Source of the DNA: QPIN01 sp964472945
GTDB taxonomy: Bacteria > Pseudomonadota > Gammaproteobacteria > Methylococcales > Methylomonadaceae
Direction of reading: 5' to 3'
Length of the DNA: 15,107 nt
Assembly (NCBI GenBank): GCA_964472945.1
Contig: CAYYNM010000064.1
Location: 1 to 15,107, forward strand
In this document: one piece after another, positions 1-6,634 of the stretch
Position numbering within the stretch: position 1 is the first letter of the stretch
Layout: each line of letters opens with the position of its first letter
The notes under the pieces: generated by a model
Databases searched by the model: none
What the model was told of the DNA's origin: nothing
The model's input: only the letters and a program-made list of their open reading frames with translations
Program-made: the position numbers and the translations under genes

Positions 1-31
1 TATCGGCAAAAATTCAGCGGTTAGAAATCCG

Positions 32-54
32 CAGTCGTGACCGCGCGAAGTATA
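32..54. repeat. Copy 1 of a 23-nt dispersed intergenic repeat
   Basis: These 23 bases recur at 5579-5601 with a single difference (G at 43, A at 5590). This copy lies just beyond the stop codon of hinT. It keeps the inner CGTG-AC-CGCG mini-hairpin and the GAAGTATA end of the other copy, but not the opposing TATACTTC arm, so it may be half of a larger palindromic element. The single difference preserves pairing in the mini-hairpin (U-A becomes U-G). I do not recognise the family. With two copies in 15 kb it could be a REP-like element. Confidence 0.55.
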
Positions 55-72
55 ACACTTAAATACAGCTTT

Positions 73-411
73 TTAACCAGGAGGCCAAGTCATTTGTCGC
101 CCACCTAATAAATGCATATGCAAATGAAAAACTTCTTGCCCACCATTTTTATTACAATTAAAAACTGTTCTATAGCCTGCTTCCGCTAAACCTTCTTGCT
201 TAGCCAAATCCACTGCCGCTTTCAACAAATGACTTGCCAAATCAGCATCTTCCAAGTCATTTAAAGTTTCCACATGTTTTTTAGGAATAATTAACAGATG
301 AACAGGTGCCTGTGGATTAATATCCCTAAAAGCTAGAACAGTGTCATCTTGGTAGACCACATCAGGCTTAATTTCACCAGCCACCATTTTACAGAACAAA
401 CATTCACTCAT
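73..411 (-). CDS. hinT: HIT-family purine nucleoside phosphoramidase (HinT)
   Basis: This is a 112-residue histidine-triad protein close in length to E. coli HinT (119 residues). The family hydrolyses adenosine and guanosine 5'-phosphoramidates and aminoacyl-adenylates in the cytoplasm. The C-terminal triad is visible as HLHMHLL, with His96, His98 and His100; His98 is the expected nucleophile. The N-terminal CLFCKMVAGEI and the FRDINPQAPVHLLIIPKKH segment are typical of the branch. I chose the ATG at 409-411 because an AGGTGG Shine-Dalgarno sits a few bases upstream. A GTG three codons earlier is in frame but overlaps that site. It is the last gene of the dnaX-ybaB-recR-hinT run, 34 nt after recR. 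It may play a housekeeping nucleotide-salvage role; the link to recombination genes is probably only positional. Confidence 0.93.
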   Translation of the reverse strand: MSECLFCKMVAGEIKPDVVYQDDTVLAFRDINPQAPVHLLIIPKKHVETLNDLEDADLASHLLKAAVDLAKQEGLAEAGYRTVFNCNKNGGQEVFHLHMHLLGGRQMTWPPG

Positions 412-445
412 TTTACCCACCTATAACCAACCCATACCTTGTAAA

Positions 446-1045
446 TCAAGCCATTTCTCGTCTACCGCTAAAAGCATGTGCTAGAGTTCCACTATCAATA
501 AACTCAAGCTCCCCACCCATAGGAACACCATGAGCAATCCTACTCGCCTGTATATTATGTTTTTTAGCAAGCTCTGCAATAAAATAAGCAGTGGCCTCGC
601 CTTCCACGGTAGAATTGGTTGCTAAAATAATTTCTTTAACCTCACCCTGCGCAAAGCGTTGTTGCAGTAATTCAGTACCTATATCATCTGGCCCAACCCC
701 GTCCAATGGTGATAAGCGACCATGTAACACAAAATACAAACCTTTAAAAACTGTCGCCTGATCAACCACCCACACATCAGCTGGGCTTTCTACAACACAT
801 AAGATAGAGCCATCCCTTGATGACTGAGCACAAATATTACAAATATCTGTATCTGTTAAAGTCCTGCACATTTGGCAATAAGCTATTTCATCCACTGCAC
901 GCAACAAGCTATTAGCAAGTTGCTTTGCACCCTCTCGGTCTCGTTGCAATAAATGAAAAGCCATTCGCTGAGCAGACTTAGGCCCCACTCCGGGCAAGCA
1001 GCATAAATTCTGGATTAATTGTCCTAACAATCCATTTTTTTGCAT
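446..1045 (-). CDS. recR: Recombination mediator protein RecR
   Basis: The product has 199 residues (E. coli RecR has 201). RecR works with RecO and RecF to load RecA onto SSB-coated single-stranded gaps. In order it shows the N-terminal helix-hairpin-helix with LPGVGPKSAQRMAFHLL (residues 17-33), the C4 zinc finger (Cys57, Cys60, Cys69, Cys72), a Toprim domain from about residue 80 (ILCVVESPADV) and the C-terminal HGVPMGGELEFID segment. Its ATG overlaps the TAA stop of ybaB by one base (TAATG) and no good Shine-Dalgarno is visible, so translation is probably coupled to ybaB. The dnaX-ybaB-recR order is conserved in many bacteria. Confidence 0.97.
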   Translation of the reverse strand: MQKNGLLGQLIQNLCCLPGVGPKSAQRMAFHLLQRDREGAKQLANSLLRAVDEIAYCQMCRTLTDTDICNICAQSSRDGSILCVVESPADVWVVDQATVFKGLYFVLHGRLSPLDGVGPDDIGTELLQQRFAQGEVKEIILATNSTVEGEATAYFIAELAKKHNIQASRIAHGVPMGGELEFIDSGTLAHAFSGRREMA

Positions 1046-1368
1046 TAGAATGGCATCTGAAAACCAGGGGGCAACGGTAATCCTGAAGTAACTTCAGCCA
1101 TTTTTTCTTTTTTCATTTTAGAGACCTTATGTACAGCATCGTTAAAGGCAGCTGCAACTAAGTCTTCCAACATATCTTTATCATCACCTATCAAAGATTT
1201 ATCTATTGTTACCTTTCTAACTTCGCGCTTTCCAGTCATGATGATTGAAACTAATCCACCACCAGATTCCCCCTGTGTTTGCATCGCAGCCAACTCATCC
1301 TGAGCTTTTTTCATATCTTCCTGCATTTTTTGGGCTTGTTGCATAATATTACCCAGTCCGTTCTTCAT
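1045..1368 (-). CDS. ybaB: YbaB/EbfC family nucleoid-associated protein
   Basis: This is a 107-residue protein of the small DNA-binding YbaB/EbfC family, which forms a dimer shaped like tweezers and coats DNA. It has the expected layout: an N-terminal helical stretch rich in Met, Gln and Lys (residues 1-33), a Gly-rich turn (SGGG), the central beta segment with VRKVTIDKSL, and the C-terminal SGLPLPPGFQMPF tail found in many homologues. The ATG at 1366-1368 has an AGAGGTG Shine-Dalgarno at suitable distance. It starts 13 nt after dnaX and overlaps recR by one base, so the three are almost certainly cotranscribed. Some homologues modulate recombination or gene expression; nothing in the sequence says which applies here. 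Confidence 0.95.
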   Translation of the reverse strand: MKNGLGNIMQQAQKMQEDMKKAQDELAAMQTQGESGGGLVSIIMTGKREVRKVTIDKSLIGDDKDMLEDLVAAAFNDAVHKVSKMKKEKMAEVTSGLPLPPGFQMPF

Positions 1369-1381
1369 GTTTTATTCACCT

Positions 1382-2998
1382 CTATTTATTATTACCCGAA
1401 ATTGGCTCTATAGTACCCGGCATAACTCTGGCCTCAAAATTATCCTTCAATGCTTGAACACCCTCATCAGCATTAATCGAATCTACAGCATTTTGCTGCT
1501 TATCCTCTTGTTTCTTTGTTATCTGTTGAGCAGGTGTTACATTACTTGTTTCTTCCGCCTTAATATGTAGCTTAATCGGCTTTCCACAATATTTTTGCAA
1601 TGCTTGTTGCAGTTTTTCTTGAGCTCGAGAACTAATCAGCTGGCTATGTCCCGGTGTCAGGATTAAATAACATGCTTTATCATCCATAGAGTCAAGCACA
1701 CAGTTATTTGCAAGTTCCCTCGTCATTCCCCCCACCTTCATGGAAACAACTATTTCAGCCCATTCACCTACTACTCTGTTATTTTTCTTAATCCCCGGCT
1801 GATTTTCTTGAACTTCTGCAACCTTACCCAGAGATCCGAGTTGTTGATATTTATTTGTAGTCACTGGCTTTGGCTTATTACGCGCAACAGAAGGAAGATC
1901 AACTTCTATGCTTTTATTGCCTGGTTTAAACGCCAACATTCTCAGCATAACCATTTCAAACCCACTACGTGGGTCTGGTGCCAATTCTAAATCTCGCTGG
2001 CCAAGCAAAGCTATTTGATAAAATAGTTGCACATCTTCAACAAAAAGGCTTTCTGCCAATTGCTTAATAATGCCTGATTCAAATTGACTATCAGTAAAGC
2101 CAGGTATTACTTGAGCCAGGGCCACTCGATGCAATACCCTTAAAATTTGCTGTAGAACTTCTGAAAAATCAGGCGTCAATGCTGAAATATCTGCAATTTT
2201 CTGTAATACTCCAGCGGCATCTCCATCAACTAATGCCAACAAAATATCATCTACAGGCTGTTGCGCAACTGTTCCTAGCATATTAGTAACAGTCTCTATT
2301 CTAACTTCGCCATCACCAAATGCAATAGCTTGATCCAACAAGCTTAAGCCATCTCGCATACTACCATCAGCTGAACGAGCCAATAGTTTCAATGCATCAG
2401 CATCATATACCATCCCTTCTTCACCTAAAATAAAGCGCATTTGCTGGTTAATCTGCTCAGGTAGCAAGCACTTTAAATTAAACTGCAAACAACGCGATAA
2501 AACGGTAACAGGGATTTTTTGTGGATCGGTTGTTGCCAGTAAAAATTTAACATGCGGAGGAGGCTCTTCTAATGTTTTAAGCAAGGCATTAAAACTATGC
2601 CCTGAGAGCATGTGCACTTCATCAATTAAATAGACTTTATACTTACCTTGATTAGGTGCATATTGTGCGTTATCTAATAAATCACGGGTATCTTCAACTT
2701 TTGTTCTTGAGGCGGCATCAACTTCAATCAAATCTAAAAATCGCCCCTCATCAAAAGCAACGCATACCTCACATTGCCCACACGGGTTCGATTCAATTAG
2801 ATTTTCACAGTTTATTGCTTTAGCAAAAATTCTTGCTACTGTCGTTTTTCCAACTCCCCGAGTACCTGTAAACAAATACGCATGATGTAGCCTGTTATGC
2901 TGCAAAGCATTACTAAGCGACTGACTAACATGCTCTTGACCGACTAGCTGGGTAAAATTTTGAGGGCGCCATTTTCTGGCTAAAACCTGATAAGCCAT
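1382..2998 (-). CDS. dnaX: DNA polymerase III subunit tau (and possibly gamma)
   Basis: The product is 538 residues, shorter than E. coli tau (643). It is the clamp-loader AAA+ motor that opens the beta sliding clamp; the tau C-terminus links the core polymerases to DnaB. Visible motifs, numbered from this start, are Walker A GTRGVGKTT (45-53), four zinc cysteines at 64, 73, 76 and 79 (the E. coli spacing), Walker B LIDEVH (124-129) and sensor-1/arginine-finger SRC (168-170). From about residue 370 a variable linker leads to a tau-specific C-terminal domain. I start at the ATG at 2996-2998 (MAYQVLARKWRPQ) because that is the family's conserved N-terminus. An upstream in-frame ATG at 3047-3049 would add 17 unconserved residues and run into the SRP RNA gene. 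No canonical A AAA AAG frameshift heptamer is present; a weak candidate lies near codon 405. Confidence 0.97.
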   Translation of the reverse strand: MAYQVLARKWRPQNFTQLVGQEHVSQSLSNALQHNRLHHAYLFTGTRGVGKTTVARIFAKAINCENLIESNPCGQCEVCVAFDEGRFLDLIEVDAASRTKVEDTRDLLDNAQYAPNQGKYKVYLIDEVHMLSGHSFNALLKTLEEPPPHVKFLLATTDPQKIPVTVLSRCLQFNLKCLLPEQINQQMRFILGEEGMVYDADALKLLARSADGSMRDGLSLLDQAIAFGDGEVRIETVTNMLGTVAQQPVDDILLALVDGDAAGVLQKIADISALTPDFSEVLQQILRVLHRVALAQVIPGFTDSQFESGIIKQLAESLFVEDVQLFYQIALLGQRDLELAPDPRSGFEMVMLRMLAFKPGNKSIEVDLPSVARNKPKPVTTNKYQQLGSLGKVAEVQENQPGIKKNNRVVGEWAEIVVSMKVGGMTRELANNCVLDSMDDKACYLILTPGHSQLISSRAQEKLQQALQKYCGKPIKLHIKAEETSNVTPAQQITKKQEDKQQNAVDSINADEGVQALKDNFEARVMPGTIEPISGNNK

Positions 2999-3029
2999 TA
3001 GAGACTCTTGAGGAAAATAAAGATTGGGC

Positions 3030-3139
3030 GGAAACTGTGCCAGCCACATCTCGGCACACGAATCTGCTGCTACCGTTGCTCCCTTCCGGGCCTGGCGGAG
3101 TTTACAGCGTATCGTTGCGAGAGGACCGACACAGTAACC
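3030..3139 (-). ncRNA. ffs: Signal recognition particle RNA (4.5S type)
   Basis: On the minus strand the sequence contains the SRP domain IV signature CAGGCCCGGAAGGGAGCA (GGAA tetraloop with its flanking internal loops, about 3078-3094). It is followed by an E. coli-like GTGTGCCGAGATGTGGCTGG segment. The ends were set by pairing the 5' end (GGTTACTGTG, 3139-3130) with the 3' end (CACAGTTTCC, 3039-3030), with two U-U mismatches near the terminus. The 110-nt length matches the short 4.5S form (114 nt in E. coli), which lacks the Alu domain. It binds Ffh and targets membrane proteins to FtsY/SecYEG. It lies 31 nt upstream of dnaX, an arrangement seen in various bacteria, and some dnaX transcription may read through from it. 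Ends are probably accurate to a few bases. Confidence 0.96.
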
Positions 3140-3166
3140 ATAATGTTTTCAGCCTGCGACTGAAAG

Positions 3167-3202
3167 AACGGCTATTATGCTTGAGGATTTTCAATAATGC
3201 AA
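3167..3202 (-). promoter_or_regulatory. Probable sigma-70 promoter of ffs
   Basis: On the minus strand a TTGCAT box (3202-3197) is followed after 17 bases by CATAAT (3179-3174), which would start transcription near 3167. That leaves a leader of about 28 nt before the mature 5' end, comparable to the E. coli 4.5S precursor that RNase P trims. The leader contains a small hairpin (TTTCAG 3147-3152 with CTGAAA 3160-3165). The promoter lies directly behind the terminator-like hairpin at the end of the kinase gene. Confidence 0.6.
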
Positions 3203-3212
3203 TACCTGTTTT

Positions 3213-3238
3213 AAAAATCATGGCAAATAAATTTGCCA
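3213..3238 (-). terminator. Terminator-like hairpin formed by the last kinase codons
   Basis: On the minus strand TGGCAAAT (3238-3231) and ATTTGCCA (3228-3221) form a perfect inverted repeat. It encodes the kinase's final WQIYLP residues. The stop codon TGA follows and merges with a run of five T (3217-3213). The stem is short and AT-rich and the T-run is modest, so termination is plausible but may be incomplete. It would insulate the ffs promoter just downstream. Confidence 0.55.
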
Positions 3239-4561
3239 ACACATCCCTCCCAATGCCTCTGAACTTTCGGCAATTAACTTTCCTTCTAATAATTCTGTCA
3301 ATTCATTCACTACAGCCATACCAATACCATGCCCATGTATATTTTCATCAGCTCTAACACCTCGCTGCAAAATTTCATCCAACTTATTATTAGGAATTCC
3401 CGGTCCATCATCTTCTATTTGAAAAAGAAATGAAAAACCCTCATCCTCCTCTCTCTTTAATTGAATTAAGTTAATAGATACATTTTTTTCACACCACTTA
3501 GCCGCATTGTCTAATAAATTACCCACAATTTCATAAACATCCCCCTCCTGGCAATACATCGTACAACCCTCATCATACTTAAAGGAAAAAACCACACCTT
3601 TTTCCCAGTAAACCTTTTTCAAAGAAACAATTATTTTATCTACCACTAAAGAAACATCAACTTTTCCTGTTAATTTTTGCGGCCCTTTAGCTGCGGCCTT
3701 TTGTAATTGATATTCAACAATCTCATCCATCCTGGAAATTTGTTCTGCCACTTGCGCCTTATTAACAGTTTTAGGCTCTATACAACCTCTTAAAATAGCT
3801 AACGGAGTTTTTAAGCTATGCGCCAAGTCAGCCAAAGTATTGCGGTATCGCTCTAAATGAGCACGTTCACTACTCACTAAAGCATTTAGATTCCCTACTA
3901 CACCTTCAAGCTCACTTGGGTACCGGCCATCTAGCCGCGTTTTGCTTCCCGCCTCAATAGCTTCCAAATCAGTGACAATACCTCTTAAAGGTTTTAAGCT
4001 CCACCTCAATACTAAAAACTGGATCAAAACTAATAAAATAGCAGTAAAAAATAACCAAGACCTCAGTGTTAATCTAAATCTATCAACCTGCTTATCAACA
4101 AACACCCCCTCTTCCGCAACAGAAAAAATATAATACTGTTCAAACCCATCTTTATTTTCCCAAATCACAGCATAATGAAGAACAAAGCGACCTTTTATAT
4201 CTTTAACAAATTTTGACTTCCCCGGTTCTAATTGCTCAGGGATAGGAAAGCTTATTCCAACAGCTGATGGAGATCGCCAAACAAAAATATTATTAACTTG
4301 TGTGATTGTGGCATACAAGCCAGACCCAGGATTGGAAAAACGAGGCTCTCTTAAAGCGTCAGGCATACTCAGTTCCAACATATCTGTTAGTTCAGCCACT
4401 GAAATAAGAGAATAAATATGTATTTGAAGTTTTTCTTTTAAGGCTTGCTCTGCACTTTCTTTAAAACCTTGCTCTAAGATAAGTGACACTAAAGCAAAAA
4501 AAGCAGTTAGCACAATAGCAGCCGAAATCAAAAGCCGAAAACTTAAGGAGTTTGTCTTCAC
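3218..4561 (-). CDS. PhoQ-like sensor histidine kinase
   Basis: This is a 447-residue inner-membrane histidine kinase. It has a first membrane helix (about 9-29), a periplasmic sensor domain of roughly 135 residues, a second helix (about 168-187), a HAMP linker (to about 240), the HisKA dimerisation domain with LAHSLKTPLAIL (phosphoacceptor His248), and an ATPase domain. The ATPase domain shows an N-box (VGNLLDNAAKW, 346-356), a G1 box (DDGPG, 384-388) and a G2 box (GHGIGM, 410-415). The H-box and overall plan resemble PhoQ. The periplasmic part has acidic residues, but I cannot confirm a divalent-cation patch, so the signal is unknown. Translation starts with GTG 7 nt after the regulator's stop codon and shows no strong Shine-Dalgarno, which suggests coupling to the regulator gene. 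Confidence 0.93.
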   Translation of the reverse strand: MKTNSLSFRLLISAAIVLTAFFALVSLILEQGFKESAEQALKEKLQIHIYSLISVAELTDMLELSMPDALREPRFSNPGSGLYATITQVNNIFVWRSPSAVGISFPIPEQLEPGKSKFVKDIKGRFVLHYAVIWENKDGFEQYYIFSVAEEGVFVDKQVDRFRLTLRSWLFFTAILLVLIQFLVLRWSLKPLRGIVTDLEAIEAGSKTRLDGRYPSELEGVVGNLNALVSSERAHLERYRNTLADLAHSLKTPLAILRGCIEPKTVNKAQVAEQISRMDEIVEYQLQKAAAKGPQKLTGKVDVSLVVDKIIVSLKKVYWEKGVVFSFKYDEGCTMYCQEGDVYEIVGNLLDNAAKWCEKNVSINLIQLKREEDEGFSFLFQIEDDGPGIPNNKLDEILQRGVRADENIHGHGIGMAVVNELTELLEGKLIAESSEALGGMCWQIYLP

Positions 4562-4568
4562 TTATTAG

Positions 4569-5246
4569 CTATTCGACATCAGCAGGAATACGGTATCCCC
4601 TACCTCTTAGTGTTTCAATAGGTTTGGTGCTACCTTGAGGATCAATTTTCTTACGTAATCGTCCAATAAAAACCTCAATCACATTACTATCACGATCAAA
4701 GTCTTCATCATAAATATGCTCAGTCAAAACTGTTTTAGAAACCACTTCACCTTTACGAAACAACAAGTACTCTAATACTTTATATTCATAAGCAGTTAGC
4801 TCAACCTTTTCAGCATCGACCGTTACAATTTGCGCCAAACTATCCAGTTTAATATTGGCAAATGAAAGGATAGGGTGAGCCTCACCTTTTGACCGCCGCA
4901 ATAAAGCATTAACTCTTGCCAAAAGCTCTTCATAGTGAAATGGCTTTACCAAATAGTCATCAGCTCCAGCCTCCAAACCTTCAACCTTATCTTGCCATCG
5001 GCTTCTAGCCGTCAATAACAATACGGGCAGTTTAATACCTTCTTTTCTTAATTGCTCAATCAACTCTATTCCTGAGAAATCAGGCAATCCTATATCAATA
5101 ATAGCAGCATCAATAGGATATTCCTTTGCCAAGTAAAAGCCATCACTACCAGTAAAAGCAACATCAACGACAAAACCCTTTTTTAAAAAAAAACTTTGCA
5201 TTTGTTGATTCAAAACCCGCTCATCTTCAACTATTAAAATACGCAT
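4569..5246 (-). CDS. PhoP/OmpR-family DNA-binding response regulator
   Basis: This is a 225-residue two-domain regulator. The receiver domain (1-118) has the acidic pocket Glu7-Asp8, phosphoacceptor Asp51 (IIDIGLPD), Thr79 and Lys101 (VKPFHYEELLAR). The C-terminal winged-helix domain (about 126-222) carries the OmpR-type recognition segment NVIEVFIGRLRKKID and the closing ETLRGRGYRIPADVE. Length and sequence resemble PhoP/QseB/PmrA members; assigning one of those names would need phylogeny. It sits between the PepSY gene (9-nt gap) and its cognate kinase (7-nt gap), so the pair and the PepSY protein form one transcription unit. No clear tandem PhoP-box or PmrA-box was found upstream of the operon. 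Confidence 0.95.
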   Translation of the reverse strand: MRILIVEDERVLNQQMQSFFLKKGFVVDVAFTGSDGFYLAKEYPIDAAIIDIGLPDFSGIELIEQLRKEGIKLPVLLLTARSRWQDKVEGLEAGADDYLVKPFHYEELLARVNALLRRSKGEAHPILSFANIKLDSLAQIVTVDAEKVELTAYEYKVLEYLLFRKGEVVSKTVLTEHIYDEDFDRDSNVIEVFIGRLRKKIDPQGSTKPIETLRGRGYRIPADVE

Positions 5247-5255
5247 TACAGCTCC

Positions 5256-5513
5256 TTATTTTAGTAACTTCCCTGATTCAGCATCTACCTTTATATATTG
5301 AACACGACCATCAGAAGTAAGCACCTTAATAATATGCACCTTTTTTCCTTCCATAATTTCAGTCTTTGCTCCCATTACTTTATTACCCCCCTTTTCAATA
5401 ACTTTCTTAGTTGCCTGATCAAGCGTCACCATTGCAAGTGTTATTTCCTTATCAGCATAAACAGCCTGAATCAGACAAAAGGTTAATAATAAAGTTTTAG
5501 CAAAAATTTGCAT
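5256..5513 (-). CDS. Small secreted PepSY-domain protein
   Basis: This is an 85-residue protein with a Sec signal peptide (MQIFAKTLLLTFCLIQAVYA, cleavage probably before DKE) and one PepSY-like domain. Its typical ending is a beta strand with VQYIKVDAESGKLLK. PepSY domains are small periplasmic modules, proposed to inhibit peptidases or to act as sensors; the role here is not established. I chose the ATG at 5511-5513 because it places the signal peptide at the N-terminus and has a GGA Shine-Dalgarno nearby. An upstream in-frame start would add 14 residues ahead of the signal peptide. It is the first gene of the PepSY-regulator-kinase unit. PepSY proteins are recurrent neighbours of PhoPQ-like systems, so it may feed information to the kinase's periplasmic domain (inference). 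Confidence 0.85.
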   Translation of the reverse strand: MQIFAKTLLLTFCLIQAVYADKEITLAMVTLDQATKKVIEKGGNKVMGAKTEIMEGKKVHIIKVLTSDGRVQYIKVDAESGKLLK

Positions 5514-5567
5514 AATAGATCCAAAAGAAATTAATTCACGCTGACATTTAAACACGAGTTTGGCATT

Positions 5568-5601
5568 TATACTTCACACAGTCGTGACCACGCGAAGTAT
5601 A
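5568..5601. repeat. Palindrome containing copy 2 of the dispersed repeat
   Basis: TATACTTC (5568-5575) and GAAGTATA (5594-5601) form an 8-bp perfect inverted repeat around an 18-nt centre. The centre holds a second small inverted repeat (CGTG-AC-CACG, 5583-5592). The right-hand 23 nt (5579-5601) repeat positions 32-54 with one mismatch. It lies between the sppA-type gene and the PepSY operon. On the minus strand its outer arm overlaps a possible -10 box (TATAAA, 5571-5566) for the PepSY operon. It could therefore be an operator, a REP-like element, or both. Confidence 0.55.
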
Positions 5602-5610
5602 TATTAGCCT

Positions 5611-5634
5611 ATTCAGTCTGAATCCAGACTGAAT
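5611..5634. repeat. 10-bp perfect hairpin after the S49 peptidase gene
   Basis: ATTCAGTCTG (5611-5620) and CAGACTGAAT (5625-5634) pair perfectly around the four-base loop AATC. It begins a few bases past the stop codon of the S49 peptidase gene on the minus strand. Neither strand has a T-tract after it, so it is not a textbook intrinsic terminator. It may protect the mRNA 3' end or act with Rho. Confidence 0.6.
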
Positions 5635-5641
5635 TCACAAT

Positions 5642-6622
5642 TTATCTTAATGATACATTGCTTAAAACATGACCTACCGCATGTCCAAATGACGCTCCTA
5701 ATCTGCCTGCAATTTTATCCAACAATCTTTGTTGCGGAGTAAAATTTATTATTTTTTTTGCTCCAATAATATCACGGGCCACTGAGTCTACATTACCAAA
5801 ACCATCAGCCAAACCAAGCTTCACACCTTGCTCTCCGGTCCAGATTAAACCTGAAAAAATATCAGCAGTTTCATGCAATCTATTTCCCCGTCCTTTTCTT
5901 ACCGCACTAATAAATTGTTGATGCACATCATCCAACAAGGTCTGCATATGCTTAACTTCATCTTCCTTAACCGGAGAAAAAGGATCTAATAATGCTTTAT
6001 GCTTACCTGAAATCAATAGTCGTCTATCAATCCCTAGTTTTTTCATAACTTCTATAAATCCAAAACCATTCATAATCACTCCAATAGAACCTATCATACT
6101 TGCTTTATTAACATATATTTTATCTGTTGCAGAAGCGATGTAATAGCCCCCCGAAGCACAAATATCACTGACTACGGCATAAATGGGTATCTCTGGGTGC
6201 TTAGCTTTCAACCGTCTTATTTCATCATAAACATAAGCCGACTGAACGGGACTTCCGCCAGGAGAATTAATATTTAAAACAATCCCTTTAGTTTTTTTAT
6301 CTTCAATAGCATCTCTCAATCCTTCGATAATTGTATCAGCATTGGCAGTCTCTCCTTCACCAATAGCTCCGATAACATCAACTATAGCAGTATGATTCTT
6401 GTCACCTACCATTTCATTTTCAAACTTAGGATAAAAAGCCACAACCCCTATAACTAATAAATATACAAACATTAGTCCTTTAAAAAACACACTCCAGCGA
6501 CGAGCACGACGTTGCTCTGTCACGGCTGCCAAGGCAAGTTTTTCAAGGACTTCTCTTTCCCACCCTGCTGTATTTTTATTCAAGTCGTTAGTATCCATAT
6601 TTGGATCTTGATTATTTTCCAT
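5642..6622 (-). CDS. sppA: S49-family signal peptide peptidase (SppA/SohB type)
   Basis: This is a 326-residue membrane-anchored serine peptidase of family S49, which degrades cleaved signal peptides and other membrane-embedded fragments. A cytoplasmic N-terminus (1-42) precedes one membrane helix (about 45-64). The catalytic domain has the NSPGGS turn (119-124), nucleophile Ser157 in ICASGGYY and general base Lys209 in SGKHKALLDPF. The 52-residue gap equals that between the catalytic Ser and Lys of Bacillus SppA (from memory). The size fits the short 36K form, which assembles as an oligomer, rather than the duplicated E. coli 67K SppA. It follows the HAD gene by 12 nt in the rluC-HAD-sppA operon, an order shared with Pseudomonas. 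The symbol marks the family; sohB is an alternative name. Confidence 0.92.
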   Translation of the reverse strand: MENNQDPNMDTNDLNKNTAGWEREVLEKLALAAVTEQRRARRWSVFFKGLMFVYLLVIGVVAFYPKFENEMVGDKNHTAIVDVIGAIGEGETANADTIIEGLRDAIEDKKTKGIVLNINSPGGSPVQSAYVYDEIRRLKAKHPEIPIYAVVSDICASGGYYIASATDKIYVNKASMIGSIGVIMNGFGFIEVMKKLGIDRRLLISGKHKALLDPFSPVKEDEVKHMQTLLDDVHQQFISAVRKGRGNRLHETADIFSGLIWTGEQGVKLGLADGFGNVDSVARDIIGAKKIINFTPQQRLLDKIAGRLGASFGHAVGHVLSNVSLR

Positions 6623-6634
6623 TTCTTAACCTTT

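Noticed and set aside
2999..3049. Upstream in-frame ATG that would extend DnaX by 17 residues.
   Set aside because: The extra residues are not family-like, and the extension overlaps the 3' arm of the SRP RNA. The conserved MAYQVLARKW start lies at 2996-2998.
3037..3357. Plus-strand open frame over ffs and the kinase 3' end.
   Set aside because: It runs antisense through an SRP RNA gene and the kinase. The protein has no recognisable features and the ATG falls within ffs.
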